This document shows, one piece after another, positions 8,501-16,336 of a stretch of DNA of 47,781 nucleotides. The first letter of the stretch is position 1. Each line of letters starts with the position of its first letter. Made by a program: the position numbers and the translations under genes. The stretch comes from a virus. The DNA is taken from the IMG/VR virus record IMGVR_UViG_3300042895_001640, positions 1 through 47,781 of that record; one strand, 5' to 3'. The notes below the pieces were generated by a model, which saw only the letters and a list, made by a program, of their open reading frames with translations, was not told where the DNA came from and did no database searches.

Positions 8501-10676
8501 CAATATAATTATAAATAGTGCTACCAAATTAAATATACCAATTCAAAAGTTGAATGAATATGCTGGCAATATTAGGCTTTTAGGTAAAGGAGGTAACTCA
8601 TCAGACTTTATAACAACACAAACATTAACAAATCAAGAAGATATTTTCTTTGAATCTTACAGTTTTCAACCAGGAATTGAATTTAGACCATATGAATCAG
8701 ATTCTGTTTCATATTATTCTGGTATATTTGGTCGTAATTCACCAATAACTAAACCTTTTATTATTAAATTAGGCCTTATTCCTACATTAATTAAGTATAT
8801 AAAAAATTGGGTAAGTGCTGAACCTATTGATTCTGATAATAATTTTTTTATTGTCAATAGTGAACGTGCGGGGAGGGAAAAGGATTATCCAAAGAAGACC
8901 CCTATCCAATGGATTGATTCAAAATATAGCAATTCAAAATTGGATTTTAATGGTGGTACATATATGGTTGGTAAAGGTGATGTTGTGGCAAATAATAAAT
9001 ATGATATTAATCCATTTGAATTTGATAATTTCATGTTATACTATTCATATAGTTCGCATTTAGAATTAAAGAATAGAAAGTTATCTCATTCTAATAGTAA
9101 CAAAATTATTTTAAGAACAGATAGGCTACCAACATCAGATGGTTTAGATGGTAAAAATTGGTATAGTAATGGGGTTGGTATATTACAACAAAATAACTCT
9201 TTTACAATATATAAATATCCTAAAAAATCAACAGGAGAAAATTCACCCTTATATATTAATGCTGGTTTTGATGCTGATATTTTGGCAAATGATTTAGAGG
9301 GGCTACCAGGGTATGCAAGTGTAAATACATCATTTAATTCTTGTAAAGATTTAGTTCCCCTATCTTGTTATGAAAATAAAAATGATTCAGAAACATTATC
9401 TATAACTGAAAAATGTAAGTCAACTAAAAGACAATCTATATATATTAAGGATGGTTGTTACCAATTAGTTAGACGACCTATACTTGATTTATTGCCAGAC
9501 ATTGATGCATTCCGTGAATGGGCTTTTAGGTTTAAATTAAATTATGGTTTATGTAGAGGTATTGTATCAGAAACATTTGTTAATAACTGGGTTAATGGAT
9601 CTTTGTTTATGCCATCATTTAAATCAAACACTATTGGTGCATATAGAAATAATCCACAATATTGCAAGGATATTGTTTATTATGATAATACAACTTCAAA
9701 CTTTTATTATAGAAGTTCCCCTTATTATAGTGGAACAACTATGGGGCAATTTGTTGGCAACCAGAATAATTATATTGCAAACAAGTTAAATTATTATAAT
9801 TTAATGTATCCAACAACCATAATTAATTTGGGTATTAAAAATAAGTTATTAATTGGGTCAAGGGGATTTGATACTTATGGATATATGGTAAATCAAATAA
9901 ATTATACAAGTTATTCAGATAATTCTGATTTAATTAACATGTTTGTTATGAGTAGGGTTTTGGATTCTAGTATATTGAAAAATCTTAATAAGAATACTAA
10001 TATAACAATAAATTCATTTTTTAGTAGAAATGGTAAAAAGGTAGATGGTGATTTGGCACAATTAATGTCTATTAATTCAGAATTTGGCGTTGTGAAGTTT
10101 TCATCAGAATTTTATTCTTTCACCAATAATAATTCACCATCTTTAATTTTTAGAGAAAAGGGTAGAAATTATATGGGGGTATTTTATTCATCATTGCAAG
10201 ATGATTTAACCTATAAAGATTATATATCACCTGGTAGGATTGGTTTTAGAGATAGTATTACAAATTCATTAATCCCAAGATATTTTGATATTAGATCACA
10301 AGAGGTTCCATTTTATTCTTGGGAATTGGCAGAAAATTCTAATAGCATTTTTGGAACAGACAAGAATAATTGGGGAACACAAAAAGTTGATATTGTTGCA
10401 AAAAAGTATCAATCTCTTGAAAGAATTAAACCCAGAAATAATGATACAGCAAAGTTTAGTGAATATGATAGCACAGATTATTTTGTTTCAGACAATTCAG
10501 ATATAGCATATAATTCACATAGGGGTTATATATATTCTGATATAAATGGTAAATATAATAAAACTAAACAAGAAAATACAAAATTTGTTGTTGGTGCACC
10601 ATTTCATTTTTATTTTGGAATAAAGAAAGGATTTTCATCTTTGGATAAATTTAAAACAAAATATTTGAATGAATAA
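5574..10676 (+). CDS. Giant baseplate/tail structural protein with internal membrane-like segment
   Basis: A 1700-aa protein. I take ATG 5574 rather than the TTG one codon earlier; AAAAAAAGG lies just upstream. Residues about 48-75 (VAGRITANNGFGLANARVSV) look like a carboxypeptidase-regulatory/Ig-type beta domain. Most of the rest is Asn/Tyr/Ser-rich beta-type sequence. Residues about 492-610 are strikingly hydrophobic and hold three or four potential transmembrane helices (for example FMAVILLPAIIVLLGFF and LLLLGPILFLLVYLTI), followed by a basic KKIVKKKLKL tail and a small Cys cluster (NCEFCICD). Its place after gp25 and gp6 is that of T4 gp7, but I see no clear gp7 similarity. It may be a wedge or hub component, or it may touch the host membrane. 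Confidence 0.6.
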   Translation: MQNTYRIKTNIGQDNFVNFQLDQNIEFLEILSFKVRQSDIYTLDCANYGVVAGRITANNGFGLANARVSVFIPLSTEDEDNALINSIYPYKSIGDKNEEGYRYNLLPYEPSYEGHVATGNFPSLNDVLAKNQYIEVYEKYYKFTVKTNDSGDYMIFGVPIGGHTVFMDLDLSDIGAFSLTPQDLIRMGRAAEGQFKGNSFQASTDLESLPQIVSLSKGIEVSPFWGDPETCDSTINRVDFDLRTDASIDIQPTSIFIGSIFGTNNIDSVKLNCGVKESLGNLCLLETGPGLIQSIRQTKSIDSDGLPILEFYELDNGGRVIDGDGTWVVEMPMNLDYIITDENGNLQITEDETIGIPTRGKYRFNIKWEDSISLTNTTRKANFLVPNIKEYGWTEGGGNPSSSGSNDEAKKAQSGSYYFGLDWKKYTNKIAAINCEDTFYEFEYNKVYTVSGLVDQYQGGTNKGKFIGIKEIGDRSCEQVINKYPVNDGVKNFDLFYYLFSIILQIIQFINIPLIFGYHLISFLWNFMAVILLPAIIVLLGFFIKNYISNVIKNYAISVALFSAGIIPTLPTFASFLLFQISKDLLLLGPILFLLVYLTINFKKIVKKKLKLIHLPNITYPNCEFCICDMEEVDVDLGSGIQNNGVLSQVSNYTLYYDKLSQNFDWKLMGNIIENNTSDNINYKDSFNYEDDKPLLLFTIAQSIGGRTDNSSGINPKKIGETDIKMPRSDEFQLIQIDKKISIYSETLPIGERINYFNLRENYFYEKNKVKVTFANDIIENRNKFHYDNVIVLLSEAYFDSGDILSFVNNSLSKDPNFLVTGTTIEGEIIYGVNGTTKITNTNNIINVKYANTQDTEGSQTYKLPFITGATSTSYYASDIEYFQVITGITYSDYIKLSDTNTKGYLPSVLTSPAVLRVKIGGQGTPGDELVVDNPIQYFNGIENQYVLILQRGVDPYSPEYDNKYDLSKIFGYEFGNIIINSATKLNIPIQKLNEYAGNIRLLGKGGNSSDFITTQTLTNQEDIFFESYSFQPGIEFRPYESDSVSYYSGIFGRNSPITKPFIIKLGLIPTLIKYIKNWVSAEPIDSDNNFFIVNSERAGREKDYPKKTPIQWIDSKYSNSKLDFNGGTYMVGKGDVVANNKYDINPFEFDNFMLYYSYSSHLELKNRKLSHSNSNKIILRTDRLPTSDGLDGKNWYSNGVGILQQNNSFTIYKYPKKSTGENSPLYINAGFDADILANDLEGLPGYASVNTSFNSCKDLVPLSCYENKNDSETLSITEKCKSTKRQSIYIKDGCYQLVRRPILDLLPDIDAFREWAFRFKLNYGLCRGIVSETFVNNWVNGSLFMPSFKSNTIGAYRNNPQYCKDIVYYDNTTSNFYYRSSPYYSGTTMGQFVGNQNNYIANKLNYYNLMYPTTIINLGIKNKLLIGSRGFDTYGYMVNQINYTSYSDNSDLINMFVMSRVLDSSILKNLNKNTNITINSFFSRNGKKVDGDLAQLMSINSEFGVVKFSSEFYSFTNNNSPSLIFREKGRNYMGVFYSSLQDDLTYKDYISPGRIGFRDSITNSLIPRYFDIRSQEVPFYSWELAENSNSIFGTDKNNWGTQKVDIVAKKYQSLERIKPRNNDTAKFSEYDSTDYFVSDNSDIAYNSHRGYIYSDINGKYNKTKQENTKFVVGAPFHFYFGIKKGFSSLDKFKTKYLNE

Positions 10677-12330
10677 CTATATTATAGTACCAAGCATTTA
10701 TAGAAATAAGATTGGGGATGAAATTGATTCACAAATATCAGTTGACCTTGTTAATTCATCCAAAGAATTAATTGAATTTGATAGAAGTGTTAACATAGAT
10801 TTAAAGGAATTGTATGAGAAGGAGAAGAGTGCATCATTTAAGATACGACCAGTTTATAACATAAGTTATTTATATAATAATATATATTCTGGAACAACAA
10901 CAACCAAATATGAAGATGAATTAATTTATCCATTAAAATCTTCATTAATCATTCAATCTAAAAATGTTAGAAAGGGGTTATTACAATCTTATGAGTTTGA
11001 TTTTTTTAGACCAAAAACAACAACTGCTTTTGGTTTTGAAAGCATTAGTGCATTTACATATAATTGGAATTATTATTTAACTTATCCATCTTCTGAAGAT
11101 AATAAAAAGATATTAAATATTGGTTTTAAGGGAAAAGATTTTGAATGGGTTGCTGGTGATGGCATTCCATTTGTTTCTGAAAATATAACAATTAATGGTT
11201 TTAATGTGACAAAAATTATTTGTGGATTAAATCATAATTTGAATTTAGGGGAGAGTGTGATGATTAAAATTGGTAATAATGAATCTTTGCATAATATATT
11301 ATCATTTGGTGATGGTTCTTTTAATTCTGAAAAGACTATAATTAACATCATTAACATTAATGATAAAATAAAAGGAAATGTATATGGAACATTAAGGCGT
11401 GTTACAAATAGTGCCAATAGCGGTGAAACCATTTCAAAATATTATATTAGAAAACACAAAGTTATAAAAGGGGGTGATAGAGTTGTTGCCACAAAAGCAG
11501 GATTTCAATCTGGTATTTATGATGGGATAGAAACATTAAGTTATGATGATAATAATAATAAATTCCCAACAAAAAGAATAGGTTCAAATAAATCATATAA
11601 TTTTACCATACAGGATGAAATTGATATTGAAGGAATTGTTGATAATAGAAACAGACCTTTAACTGAATTATATTTAACAATTTTATTTAAAGGGTATTCT
11701 GGGTTTTTTGCATCAAAAAATAAACCAATGAAACAAGGCTGGGATTTTAATAGAAGTGAGTCAGTTAGTGATTGGTGGGATGATAGCAACACATTATCCA
11801 ATAGCAATATTATGGCAATATCATATTCAGATGACGCAAAATCAAATTTTTATTATTACAATCCCCCCAATGAATTTGATGGTGATTTTTGTGAATATAA
11901 TGAATATAATCAAGAGGAGATTGTTATTTCAGATTTTTATTATAAAATAAAACATAATGAAAGTGTTTTTAGGGTTGCTGGTTATGATAATAATAAGTCA
12001 GGATATTATTATAAGCCACATAATAGAATGACATTAAAGGTATTTTCAAATTATGTTGAATCAGTTGGTTTAACATCAAAAGATAACATCCCAAGCTATG
12101 CATTCTATTCAAAATTTGATGCCCAATTTAGGTGGAGAGATATTTATAGTGTTGGTTTTTTTGATGAGAATTCAAATGGGGTTAATTACCCATATGTTAA
12201 TGATACATTTTATCCATTTTCAGATGTAATATTCAAATTAATACCAGATACTTCTGGGTATGATTTTAATTCATTATTAAATGATGGGAGCGGTGTTGTT
12301 GTAAAACCTATTATTGATGAGTGTGAATAA
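10669..12330 (+). CDS. Unknown tail/baseplate structural protein
   Basis: A 553-aa protein whose ATG lies inside the end of the giant gene (8-nt overlap), so the two are probably translationally coupled. Composition (Asn, Tyr, Ser, Asp; little Cys) and the many short predicted strands suggest a beta-rich virion protein. One recognisable stretch, residues about 320-350 ([20 protein letters not shown]), is followed by [18 protein letters not shown]. No catalytic motif, signal peptide or membrane helix is visible. By position it could correspond to a T4 gp8/gp10-like wedge or fibre-attachment protein, but I do not recognise the family. Confidence 0.55.
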   Translation: MNNYIIVPSIYRNKIGDEIDSQISVDLVNSSKELIEFDRSVNIDLKELYEKEKSASFKIRPVYNISYLYNNIYSGTTTTKYEDELIYPLKSSLIIQSKNVRKGLLQSYEFDFFRPKTTTAFGFESISAFTYNWNYYLTYPSSEDNKKILNIGFKGKDFEWVAGDGIPFVSENITINGFNVTKIICGLNHNLNLGESVMIKIGNNESLHNILSFGDGSFNSEKTIINIININDKIKGNVYGTLRRVTNSANSGETISKYYIRKHKVIKGGDRVVATKAGFQSGIYDGIETLSYDDNNNKFPTKRIGSNKSYNFTIQDEIDIEGIVDNRNRPLTELYLTILFKGYSGFFASKNKPMKQGWDFNRSESVSDWWDDSNTLSNSNIMAISYSDDAKSNFYYYNPPNEFDGDFCEYNEYNQEEIVISDFYYKIKHNESVFRVAGYDNNKSGYYYKPHNRMTLKVFSNYVESVGLTSKDNIPSYAFYSKFDAQFRWRDIYSVGFFDENSNGVNYPYVNDTFYPFSDVIFKLIPDTSGYDFNSLLNDGSGVVVKPIIDECE

Positions 12331-12877
12331 ATATAAATTAAGATTACCAAATGTTAATGATTTAACCATAAGCATTCCTGTTAGTATTAATGTGGAAAAT
12401 TTAGGTCAAGATGATGTTATTGAACAATATGAAGATACAATAATTAGCAATGCAATAAATGATAAGATAGATTACGAGATAGTTAGATTTCAACATAAGG
12501 GATATTTTCCTCCAATTCCAGTGTCAGCATCACCAACACCAACATATACACCAACACCAACCCCAACTATGACCTCTACTGTAACACCAACCAATACGAC
12601 AACACCAACATATACACCAACACCATCAGTTACACCAACTATACAACCATCAGCATCTGCTACACCAACATTTACACCAACCCCATCAATAACACCAACT
12701 ATAACACCAACAACTTCAATAACACCATCAATAACACCAACCATAACACCAACAACTTCAATAACACCAACAAATACAACAACTCCAACAATGACGCCAA
12801 CACCATCAGCAACGGAATTAAGATATTATTCATCAAATAATCTAATAGTATTCAATCAAAATTGTAATTCAAATTAA
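12317..12877 (+). CDS. Pro/Thr-rich stalk protein
   Basis: A 186-aa protein from ATG 12317 (a TTG one codon earlier is less likely); it overlaps the upstream gene by 14 nt. Residues 1-70 are an ordinary folded-looking segment. Residues about 72-165 are almost only Thr, Pro, Ser and hydrophobics in PTPTxTPT and TPTITPT runs, an extended mucin-like stalk. The last 20 residues are again ordinary. Similar stalks occur in three other genes here (22040, 40710 and a short one at 21488). Probably a linker or fibre element in the tail tip. Ser/Thr-Pro runs are potential O-glycosylation sites (inference). Confidence 0.6.
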   Translation: MSVNKYKLRLPNVNDLTISIPVSINVENLGQDDVIEQYEDTIISNAINDKIDYEIVRFQHKGYFPPIPVSASPTPTYTPTPTPTMTSTVTPTNTTTPTYTPTPSVTPTIQPSASATPTFTPTPSITPTITPTTSITPSITPTITPTTSITPTNTTTPTMTPTPSATELRYYSSNNLIVFNQNCNSN

Positions 12878-12878
12878 T

Positions 12879-13784
12879 ATGAGTGAATTTAACGTATATG
12901 CGCCAACACCTGGTAGTGGATGTTCAAGTTGGTTTAATCATGCAACTAGTGGTGATGCTTGTAATTCAATATTTTGCACAACAATACCAACAACTTGTGT
13001 GGGGGATTGTGATAAGTTATATGTGACAAACCAAAGAACTCCACAGAGAATAGAGATTAATGATATTATTTACATTGGGACAGATACTGGTTATGAGATA
13101 TTACCTGAAGGTTGGTATGTTAGCAGTACAAAGGGTACGGTATTCAATATTAATTCAAGTGGTGTTTTGATAAGTGTCAATACTTGTTCTGGTACAACTT
13201 ATGTTACAGATTTGGATGGGAATTATTATGGTACAGCTACCATTGGAACACAAACTTGGTTTACAGAAAATTTAAGAACAACAAGGTATAATAATGGTGC
13301 TGATATTCCAAATGTAACTAATAGTACAACTTGGAGTAATTTAACAATTGGTGCTTATTGTGCATATAATAATAATAATATTGATAATTGTTTTGGGTAT
13401 TTGTATAATTTTTATGCAACAACTAATCTATGTCCAACCGAGTATAGAGTTCCCACATTGGCTGACTATGCAACTTTATCCACATATCTGGGGGGTAATA
13501 GTATTTCAGGTGGGAAGATGAAAACAGAAGGAGTTGTATGGTGGGATAGCCCAAATGATGGGGCAACAAATACTAGTGGATTTAGTGGTTATCCAGCAGG
13601 TAGAAGAGTGTATAATGGTAATTTTAATTTCTTTGGGGAAACGGGTACTTTTTGGACTAATACAACAACTGGATGTATTGTTAATTTTGCCAAAATAATT
13701 CAATTAAAATATAATAATAATAATTTGGATTTCCAATGTGATGATAAAAACAATGGGTATTCGGTTAGATGTATAAAAAATTAA
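12879..13784 (+). CDS. Tail protein with FISUMP (Fibrobacter major paralogous) domain
   Basis: A 301-aa protein starting 1 nt after the stalk gene. Residues 1-105 are a Cys-rich module (C-x6-CNSIFC ... CVGDCDKLY ... NTCSGT). From about residue 107 the protein follows the Fibrobacter succinogenes major paralogous domain: a WFTENLRTTRYNNG block, GYLYNFYAT, CPTEYRVPTLADY, a GGKMK block, SGFSGYPAGRR and GTFWTN, ending YSVRCIKN. That domain is known from secreted and surface proteins of Fibrobacterota and Bacteroidota and is thought to be C-type-lectin-like. A receptor-binding role at the tail tip is the natural reading. A second FISUMP gene lies at 42368. Confidence 0.75.
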   Translation: MSEFNVYAPTPGSGCSSWFNHATSGDACNSIFCTTIPTTCVGDCDKLYVTNQRTPQRIEINDIIYIGTDTGYEILPEGWYVSSTKGTVFNINSSGVLISVNTCSGTTYVTDLDGNYYGTATIGTQTWFTENLRTTRYNNGADIPNVTNSTTWSNLTIGAYCAYNNNNIDNCFGYLYNFYATTNLCPTEYRVPTLADYATLSTYLGGNSISGGKMKTEGVVWWDSPNDGATNTSGFSGYPAGRRVYNGNFNFFGETGTFWTNTTTGCIVNFAKIIQLKYNNNNLDFQCDDKNNGYSVRCIKN

Positions 13785-13788
13785 TATA

Positions 13789-14379
13789 ATGGCAACAGAT
13801 TATAGTTTAAATATAAAATTTAATTTTTTACAAGGAATTGATATTACCAATAATATAAATTGGAAGACAACGTATTTGACCCCAAATAATGGATATATTG
13901 AAAATGATGTAAGATTTAATACAAATAGTTTTAATAATTCATTTTTCAAATTAGATTATTATGACACCCCTTTTAGTAAATCGCAAAAATTATATTTTAC
14001 AACTATATTACAAGCCAGCAATGGAATTCAATCAAATAATTTAATAATTCCAGAGTATTATTTGGATCACGACATTAATACAGAGGGTTTTTATATTTAT
14101 TGGTTAAGGGATAAGACAATATTTAATCTTGATACTTTTTATGTTAGTGCAACATTTTTCAATGGTAAAACTGGAATGGTTAAAAGAATGTCAAATATTT
14201 GCCAAGGGGATTCAAATTTGAGTGATAGATATAATTTAAATGAAGTTTTTGATTTTCATTATAAATTAAAATTGGATTATGATAATAAGACATATGAATA
14301 TTTTGATATTAAAAAAGATAATAGGATTGGTATTTCTGGATCACCAATTTTATGGTATGAATATATAAGCAGAAAATGA
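13789..14379 (+). CDS. Unknown structural protein
   Basis: A 196-aa protein in the tail operon, 4 nt after the FISUMP gene; its TGA overlaps the next ATG (ATGA). The sequence is rich in Asn, Tyr, Phe and Asp with alternating strands (YSLNIKFNFLQGIDIT, then PFSKSQKLYFTT), and no motif that I recognise. It has no signal peptide or membrane helix. Probably a virion protein by context only. Confidence 0.5.
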   Translation: MATDYSLNIKFNFLQGIDITNNINWKTTYLTPNNGYIENDVRFNTNSFNNSFFKLDYYDTPFSKSQKLYFTTILQASNGIQSNNLIIPEYYLDHDINTEGFYIYWLRDKTIFNLDTFYVSATFFNGKTGMVKRMSNICQGDSNLSDRYNLNEVFDFHYKLKLDYDNKTYEYFDIKKDNRIGISGSPILWYEYISRK

Positions 14380-15407
14380 TATATAAAATTAAAATATCCC
14401 CTGAGTCGGTATCATCATTAATTAAATACTTTGATTATAGTGGTAAGACAATTGGCGTTTATACTGGTATGACAAATATTTTATCAGGTGGGACAAATGG
14501 GGCATCAACATTAACAGGATTAACAATTCCTATTTTGTTAACGCAAGATATTGTTGATATGGGGTATTATTCAGAATTTGATGGTGCAATAACACAAAAA
14601 GATGTTGCAACAAACTTTGTATTTTCTGGGGAAAATGATAGTAGAATTTGTGTTTCAAATACCTCAATAGTTAAGACATCAACATTGGATTCTACTTATT
14701 TGATAGATTGGGGTGATGGGCAAATTGAACAAATGATATCTCCTAAATTGTGCCATACTTATACCAAATCAGATGGGGAATTTACTTTAACATTAACACA
14801 AAGAAATAATTTTGGTTCAAACATTGTCAGTAAGACAATAAAAAAACCATTTAAATTAGCTACCATATCAAATCCATTTGGCACAACATCATATATACCA
14901 AATGCTGGTCCTTGGAAGAATACTAATATAAATTATGATTATATCTTCACAGGGGATACTGGATTAAAAAAATATTCATACAATGATGTTAGTTCAGTTG
15001 ATGTGTCTGGTTATACAAAATCAAGATTAAATGATTTGGCTATTTATGGTAAAGATGAATTTAAAGTTGGTAAGTTGGTAAATAAAAATGGTTTTGAGGG
15101 AAAATTAACAGAAATTAAAGAAACCATTTTCACAGCATATACCATTAGCAATATTGATTATATTGATTATCAAAATGGAATAACAATATTTAAAACAAAT
15201 ATTAAAAAAGAGCCAATATACCCAAGTCCAATTGTTAAAAATGATTTATTAATGAAGAGCGTTTCTGATGTTCAAATTTTTTCAAATGTTTTTATTGAGA
15301 GGGGGAAAAATTCTGGATATGAAAGAGTTCAAAGACTTGGTGAGGTGAGAACTTTGTTAGATATGGAAAAATATGGATATGGATATTTTAATTTAACAAA
15401 TAAATAA
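14376..15407 (+). CDS. PKD-like domain tail protein
   Basis: A 343-aa protein coupled to the preceding gene by an ATGA overlap. Residues about 117-165 have the PKD beta-sandwich signature: YLIDWGDGQIEQ (the W-G-D-G turn), then CHTYTKSDGEFTLTLT and a final V-S-K-T-I strand. PKD domains are extracellular spacer or adhesion modules. The first 90 residues and the last 150 do not match anything I know. Probably a baseplate-proximal fibre or adaptor. Confidence 0.6.
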   Translation: MIYKIKISPESVSSLIKYFDYSGKTIGVYTGMTNILSGGTNGASTLTGLTIPILLTQDIVDMGYYSEFDGAITQKDVATNFVFSGENDSRICVSNTSIVKTSTLDSTYLIDWGDGQIEQMISPKLCHTYTKSDGEFTLTLTQRNNFGSNIVSKTIKKPFKLATISNPFGTTSYIPNAGPWKNTNINYDYIFTGDTGLKKYSYNDVSSVDVSGYTKSRLNDLAIYGKDEFKVGKLVNKNGFEGKLTEIKETIFTAYTISNIDYIDYQNGITIFKTNIKKEPIYPSPIVKNDLLMKSVSDVQIFSNVFIERGKNSGYERVQRLGEVRTLLDMEKYGYGYFNLTNK

Positions 15408-15416
15408 AGAATAAAC

Positions 15417-15424
15417 TATTTATA
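15417..15424 (+). promoter_or_regulatory. Candidate phage promoter element (TATTTATA)
   Basis: Exact motif ending 18 nt before the ATG at 15443, in the only sizeable gap (35 nt) in this part of the tail operon. Confidence 0.45.
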
Positions 15425-15442
15425 TTAATATAAAAAAAAATT

Positions 15443-16336
15443 ATGGCAATTGGTACATATGGCACGGTTAGACCTAGTGATGTAAATCCTGAAGATGTTG
15501 AGATTATAATGGTTTACTCCCCAACCAGGGATCAGAGTGAAACAATTGTGCAAAAAAAATTATCAGCAACTGATATTTTGACCCCTTATTTTGAGGATGC
15601 AAATAATGTTGAATTATTGGGGGGTTTATATAAGTTAACATTACCAGCAACAGAATTTAATGCATTGGGTTATTATACTGTTTATTTAAGACCAGCACAA
15701 ATTAGAACAAAAATTACTGATTGTGGGGTGTTAAGTGCTCTTCCTAATGTTAAGGGGATTGTTATCAATTTGGATAATGTTCCAGCAGACTTTAGAAATA
15801 AATTTGCATCACCCCAAGAGTTGGTTGGGTATCGTGTTGAATATTTAAATAATAAACAAAAAGTTCCAAATTTCTTTAGAATAGTTACATCATCTTTTTT
15901 TTGTGAACCCATAGTGACAAATGAAGTAAATACTAGTGTAAAATCAATTAGATATAGATATGTTGATAATGACACTAATTTGGTGTTTTTAACATTATCA
16001 CCAAGTAGTTCACCTTCAAACAAAACCAATGCAGTTCCATTTATTGGGCAGCCAAATCAAGAAATTATTATAACAAATAGTTATTTCAACCCCACAACGC
16101 TTGAAATTGAAATGGTTGAACATGATATATCCACATTGGCAATTGGTTTATTTGGCAACCAAACTAAATCAGTTGAAGATGGTATCTATACTTTATATGA
16201 TACAGCAAATAATATTTACAAACAATATAATTTATTTGAAGTTAGAAACCAATTTACTAATTTATTATATGAAGTTAGACAAGATAGGGGGGATGATGTT
16301 GACATAAGTAAAAATTTAGATAATATACTAGAATAA
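15443..16336 (+). CDS. Unknown baseplate-region structural protein
   Basis: A 297-aa protein. The ATG follows an A-rich leader (TAAAAAAAAATT). The N-terminus (GTYGTVRPSDVNPEDVEI) leads into beta-type sequence with regular strand spacing (GYYTVYLRPAQIR, then GYRVEYLNNKQKVPNFFRIV). The C-terminal 60 residues look helical (YKQYNLFEVRNQFTNLLYEV). No family recognised. Its stop overlaps the start of the gpI-like gene by one base (TAATG), so a joint role in the baseplate is likely. It may open a sub-operon because a candidate promoter precedes it. Confidence 0.5.
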   Translation: MAIGTYGTVRPSDVNPEDVEIIMVYSPTRDQSETIVQKKLSATDILTPYFEDANNVELLGGLYKLTLPATEFNALGYYTVYLRPAQIRTKITDCGVLSALPNVKGIVINLDNVPADFRNKFASPQELVGYRVEYLNNKQKVPNFFRIVTSSFFCEPIVTNEVNTSVKSIRYRYVDNDTNLVFLTLSPSSSPSNKTNAVPFIGQPNQEIIITNSYFNPTTLEIEMVEHDISTLAIGLFGNQTKSVEDGIYTLYDTANNIYKQYNLFEVRNQFTNLLYEVRQDRGDDVDISKNLDNILE

